Translations under genes and position numbers: made by a program
Assembly: GCF_014207705.1 (NCBI RefSeq)
Contig: NZ_JACHIU010000001.1
Coordinates: 6,006,501 to 6,070,500 of the forward strand
Length of the DNA: 64,000 nt
Direction of reading: 5' to 3'
Source: Sphaerisporangium rubeum
GTDB taxonomy: Bacteria > Actinomycetota > Actinomycetes > Streptosporangiales > Streptosporangiaceae
The notes under the pieces: generated by a model
Seen by the model: the letters and a program-made list of their open reading frames with translations, nothing else
The model's database searches: none
Told to the model about the DNA's origin: nothing
Shown here: positions 61,114 through 64,000 of the stretch, in pieces
How positions within the stretch are numbered: the first letter of the stretch is position 1
Layout of the letters: each line of letters begins with the position of its first letter

Positions 61114-62403
61114 GTGAAGGTAGCGATGGTCTCAGAGCACGCCAGTCCTCTGGCCACACTCGGCGGAGTGGACGCCGGAGGACAGAACGTGCACGTGGCG
61201 GAACTGGCCCGGGGCCTCGGCGCTCTCGGCCACCAGGTCACCGTCTACACCCGGCGCGAACGTGCGGGAGTACCGGAGGAAGTGGCGTTCGCGCCGGGTG
61301 TGACGGTGGTGCACGTCCCCGCGGGGCCGCCGGCGCGGATACCCAAGGACGAGCTCCTGCCGCTGATCCCCGAGTTCGGCCGCTGGATGCGCGACCACTG
61401 GCGGCTGCGGCGGCCGGACATCGCGCACAGCCACTTCTGGATGAGTGGTCTCGCCTCCCTCGCCGCCGCCGAGGAGAGCGGCGTCCCCGTCGTGCACACC
61501 TTCCACGCGCTCGGCGTGGTGAAGCGCCGCCACCAGGGGGTGGACGACACCAGCCCGGCGTGGCGGGTGGGGGCCGAGGCCGCCGTCGCGCGTGGCGCGG
61601 CCCGGGTCGTCGCCACCTGCGGTGACGAGGTGGCCGAGCTGATCGGCATGGAGGTGCCGCGCCGTTCGCTGCGCGTGGTGCCGTGCGGCGTGGACAGCAC
61701 GCGGTTCACCCCGGCGGGGCCCGCGGCTCCCCGTACGGGACGAGCGCGGCTGTTGTCCATCGGCCGCCTGGTGCCGCGCAAGGGTGTCGCCACGGCCATC
61801 GAGGCCCTGCCGTTCATCCCGGACGCCGAGCTGGTCGTCGCCGGCGGGCCACCCGCGTACGCGCTGGACCGCGACCCCGAGGTACGGCGGCTGCGGCTGC
61901 TCGCGTGCGAGGCCGGGGTGGCCGACCGGGTGCGCTTCACCGGCCAGGTGCACCATGGTGACGTGCCGACGCTGATGCGCTCGGCCGACCTCGCGCTCTG
62001 CCTGCCCTGGTACGAGCCGTTCGGCATGGTGGCCCTCGAGGCGATGGCGTGCGGCCTGCCGGTGGTGGCGTCCGCGGTCGGCGGCCACCAGGAGACCGTG
62101 ATCGACGGCGTGACCGGCACGCTGGTCCCGCCGCGTGACCCCGAGGCGGTCGCGGCGGCGGTCAACGACCTGCTCGGCGACCCGATGCGCCTGACCGCGT
62201 ACGGCATGGCCGCCGGTGAGCGTGCGCGGACACGGTACAACTGGCCACGGATCACGGCGGAGACCTGCGCCGTCTACGAGGAAGTGCTGCGGCAACGGCA
62301 TGGCGTGACGCCGCGCAGGCCCGTCGAGGTCCTGGAGGAGCGGCGCAGGCCGGCGGCGCTCCGACCGGCCGCGGGTCACCGTCCTCGTGTCGCGAGGCGA
62401 TGA
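61114..62403 (+). CDS. GT4-type glycosyltransferase
   Basis: 429 residues of the GT-B fold. The N-terminal domain has GGVDAGGQNVHVAELARGLG and HSHFWMSG; the C-terminal domain has LLSIGRLVPRKGV, VVAGG and the donor-site E-x7-E in YEPFGMVALEAMACGLPVV, followed by SAVGGHQETV. The donor and acceptor are unknown; it resembles actinobacterial GT4 enzymes for glycolipids or small thiols. GTG 61114 follows GGAGG at 6 nt. Its stop overlaps the next start (ATGA), so the two glycosyltransferases are coupled. Confidence 0.92.
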   Translation: MKVAMVSEHASPLATLGGVDAGGQNVHVAELARGLGALGHQVTVYTRRERAGVPEEVAFAPGVTVVHVPAGPPARIPKDELLPLIPEFGRWMRDHWRLRRPDIAHSHFWMSGLASLAAAEESGVPVVHTFHALGVVKRRHQGVDDTSPAWRVGAEAAVARGAARVVATCGDEVAELIGMEVPRRSLRVVPCGVDSTRFTPAGPAAPRTGRARLLSIGRLVPRKGVATAIEALPFIPDAELVVAGGPPAYALDRDPEVRRLRLLACEAGVADRVRFTGQVHHGDVPTLMRSADLALCLPWYEPFGMVALEAMACGLPVVASAVGGHQETVIDGVTGTLVPPRDPEAVAAAVNDLLGDPMRLTAYGMAAGERARTRYNWPRITAETCAVYEEVLRQRHGVTPRRPVEVLEERRRPAALRPAAGHRPRVARR

Positions 62404-63275
62404 CCGCCGCGCTGGTTCTCCGCGCACCGGGGGTCGGCGAACTGCTCACCGCCGTCCCCGCGCTGCGCGCGCTGTACGCCGGCGGCCTGCGCGTGGTGCT
62501 GGCCGTTCCCGAGGAACTGACCGAGCTGGCCGACCTGACCGGCGCGGTCCGTGCCGTGCTCCCCACCCGTGGCCTGGACCGCCTCGCCTGGGGTGGCCAC
62601 CGCCCCACCGTCGCGATCGACATGTACGGCCCGGGACCTGAGAGCCATCTGCGCCTCATGGACCTGCGGCCCCAGCGATTATGGGCCTTCGCGCACCCGG
62701 TGTTCCCACGGTTGAAGGGCCCCCCATGGCGGGACGACGAGCACGATGTGGAGCGGTGCTGCCGCCTCATCGAGTGGTACGGCGCCAGGACCGACCCCGC
62801 CGACCTGCGGCTGCCGCCACCACCGGGTCACCCGCCTCCTGCCTCCGGCACCGCGCTGATCCACCCCGGCGCCGCCGACCCCGCGTACCGATGGCCACCT
62901 GAGCGGTTCGCCGAGGTGGCGCGGGCCCTGGTCGCCGACGGCATGCGGGTGGTCGTGACGGGGAACCGCAGGGAACGGCCCCTCGGGCTGCTGGTCGCGG
63001 GCCTCGCCGGTCTGCCGCCGGAGAGCGTGCTGGCCGGCCGGTCGTCGCTGATGGACCTGTGCGCGGCCGTGTCAGGCGCCTCCTTGCTGGTGAGCGCGCA
63101 CTGCGGAGCCGCGCACCTCGCACCCGCCTACGGCGTGCCGTCGGTGACGGTCGCGGGTGGCGAGCCGTCCGGCCCGTGGGGGCCGCCGCCGTACCTGGCC
63201 GGGAACCGGGTGCTCGGCGGTGACGCCGGCGTGCCTGCGGTGCTCAACGCGATCAAGCAGGTGCTGTCCAGGTGA
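62400..63275 (+). CDS. GT9-type (heptosyltransferase-like) glycosyltransferase
   Basis: 291 residues. LRAPGVGELLTAVPALRAL at the N-terminus and IHPGAADPAYRWPPERFAEVA, VTGNRRERPLGL, and VSAHCGAAHLAPAYGVPSV in the C-terminal half are the usual GT9 landmarks. Although related to LPS heptosyltransferases, Gram-positive actinobacteria lack LPS, so the acceptor is something else. It is co-translated with the GT4 gene. Length is a little short for the family. Confidence 0.9.
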   Translation: MTAALVLRAPGVGELLTAVPALRALYAGGLRVVLAVPEELTELADLTGAVRAVLPTRGLDRLAWGGHRPTVAIDMYGPGPESHLRLMDLRPQRLWAFAHPVFPRLKGPPWRDDEHDVERCCRLIEWYGARTDPADLRLPPPPGHPPPASGTALIHPGAADPAYRWPPERFAEVARALVADGMRVVVTGNRRERPLGLLVAGLAGLPPESVLAGRSSLMDLCAAVSGASLLVSAHCGAAHLAPAYGVPSVTVAGGEPSGPWGPPPYLAGNRVLGGDAGVPAVLNAIKQVLSR

Positions 63276-63339
63276 CCTGCGGGGTTTGGAAGCCGATGAG
63301 AACGGTAGCTGACCCTGATAAGGGAAAGGGGGCCGGAAA

Positions 63340-63594
63340 GTGAGTGAAACTCCAGAACAGCGGTCCGAGACGGGTAAGCCCATGGTGCGGTCGACGCCGC
63401 GGGACGTGGTGCACATCCGGCTGGGCTCCTTCGCGATCTTCCTTGCGGTGGCGCTGGGGGTGCTCGCGTTCGTCGCGGGCTTCACCGTGGCGGGCATCGT
63501 GCTCGCCGTCCTCGCCGTGGCGGCGGCGGTCGACGTCGTCCTCGCGGTACGGCGGCAGCGCCGCCTCGGCGGCGGAACCCAGTCCATGACCTGA
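63340..63594 (+). CDS. small membrane protein, unrecognised
   Basis: 84 residues: a polar N-terminus, then a hydrophobic double segment (FAIFLAVALGVLAFVAGFTV, AGIVLAVLAVAAAVDVVLAV) and a basic Gly-rich tail. GTG start after GGAAAG. It is 11 bp before the SDR gene, so probably co-transcribed. I know no function. Confidence 0.72.
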   Translation: MSETPEQRSETGKPMVRSTPRDVVHIRLGSFAIFLAVALGVLAFVAGFTVAGIVLAVLAVAAAVDVVLAVRRQRRLGGGTQSMT

Positions 63595-63605
63595 GGGGAG
63601 ACGTC

Positions 63606-64000
63606 GTGCTCGAAGGAAAGGTCGTCGTCGTCACCGGCGCCAGCGGCGGCGTCGGCCGTGCGGTCGTACGCCTGCTCGGTGAGAAAGGAGCCAAGGTCGC
63701 GCTCGTCGCGCGCGGCGAGACGGGTCTCGCGACCGCGGCGACGGAGGTCGGCACCCTCGGCGGCACCGCCAAGGTCTACCCGGCCGACGTCGCCGACCAC
63801 GAGCAGGTGGAGGCCGCGGCCGACAGCGTCGAGCGGGACCTCGGGCCGATCGACATCTGGATCAACGTGGCGTTCTCCTCGGTTTTCGCCAGGTTCCAGG
63901 ACATCGAACCCGAGGAGTTCGAGCGCACCACCGCCGTGACGTACCTCGGCTACGTCTGGGGGACCCGTGCGGCGCTACGGCGCATGCGGCCGAGGGGCCG
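63606..64000 (+). CDS. SDR-family oxidoreductase, 3' end outside window
   Basis: At least 131 residues. MLEGKVVVVTGASGGVGRAV is the cofactor site, IDIWINVAFSS takes the place of the usual NNAG strand, and the chain runs to RAALRRMRPRG at the window edge, before the catalytic Tyr/Lys. The altered NNAG motif is typical of a divergent actinobacterial SDR subgroup. GTG start preceded by GAGGGGAG. Confidence 0.88.
   Translation, partial: MLEGKVVVVTGASGGVGRAVVRLLGEKGAKVALVARGETGLATAATEVGTLGGTAKVYPADVADHEQVEAAADSVERDLGPIDIWINVAFSSVFARFQDIEPEEFERTTAVTYLGYVWGTRAALRRMRPRG

Overview
The window is very GC-rich, uses GTG as well as ATG starts, and codes densely on both strands. Its genes (ABC sugar importers without their own ATPase, XRE regulators with TPR-like tails, DUF1360-type and GPGG-type membrane proteins) are those of a filamentous actinobacterium. 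A member of the Streptosporangiales or a relative is my guess; no rRNA or housekeeping marker is present to settle it.

Positions 1-25,712 hold part of a trans-AT polyketide / nonribosomal peptide cluster. Two giant minus-strand genes form the assembly line. The first (6134-19459) reads carrier, Cy, Cy, A (cysteine-like code), PCP, thiazoline oxidase, non-elongating KS, ACP, KS, KR, ACP, KS. The second (from 6129, running off the left edge) reads DH, ACP, KR, KS, degenerate ACP-like insert, ECH2, ACP. Neither contains an acyltransferase. A divergent type II thioesterase (19706-20503) and a second minus-strand operon (25712 to 20516) supply the trans-acting parts: an unrecognised duplicated protein, an HMG-CoA-synthase homologue, an ECH1 dehydratase and a malonyl-AT/enoyl-reductase didomain. 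The predicted product carries a thiazole and a beta-branch. All three transcription units share an 18-bp palindromic operator at a fixed distance from a promoter-like box, so they look like one regulon.

Positions 25,800-33,200 look like an accessory block: a SNF2-type helicase, a gene remnant, an XRE/TPR-like regulator, a DHFR-like reductase divergent from its HxlR regulator, and a GHKL ATPase fused to a PD-(D/E)XK-type nuclease that may be a defence gene.

Positions 33,200-55,100 are catabolic. One tightly overlapping minus-strand operon encodes lipoyl E2, E1-alpha, E1-beta, an FAH-family hydrolase, an SDR and an Ldh_2-family dehydrogenase, with a divergent FadR-type regulator. A second group encodes an ABC importer (binding protein and two permeases), FGGY kinase, KDPG-type aldolase, SDRs, a 2-hydroxyacid dehydrogenase, an UlaG-like hydrolase, an MFS transporter and a GntR/FCD regulator. 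The element ATTGTCAACAAT or a close variant precedes five of these promoters. Together they suggest uptake and oxidation of an unidentified sugar or sugar acid.

Positions 55,000-64,000 hold a methyltransferase, tRNA-Lys(CUU), and a run of small stress- or envelope-type genes (PRC-barrel with a sigma-B-like promoter, DUF1360-like, DUF6328-like, GPGG, BON), a metallophosphoesterase, two glycosyltransferases and a truncated SDR at the right edge. A dispersed ~54-bp palindromic element occurs three times in the window, once inside the hybrid synthase coding sequence.
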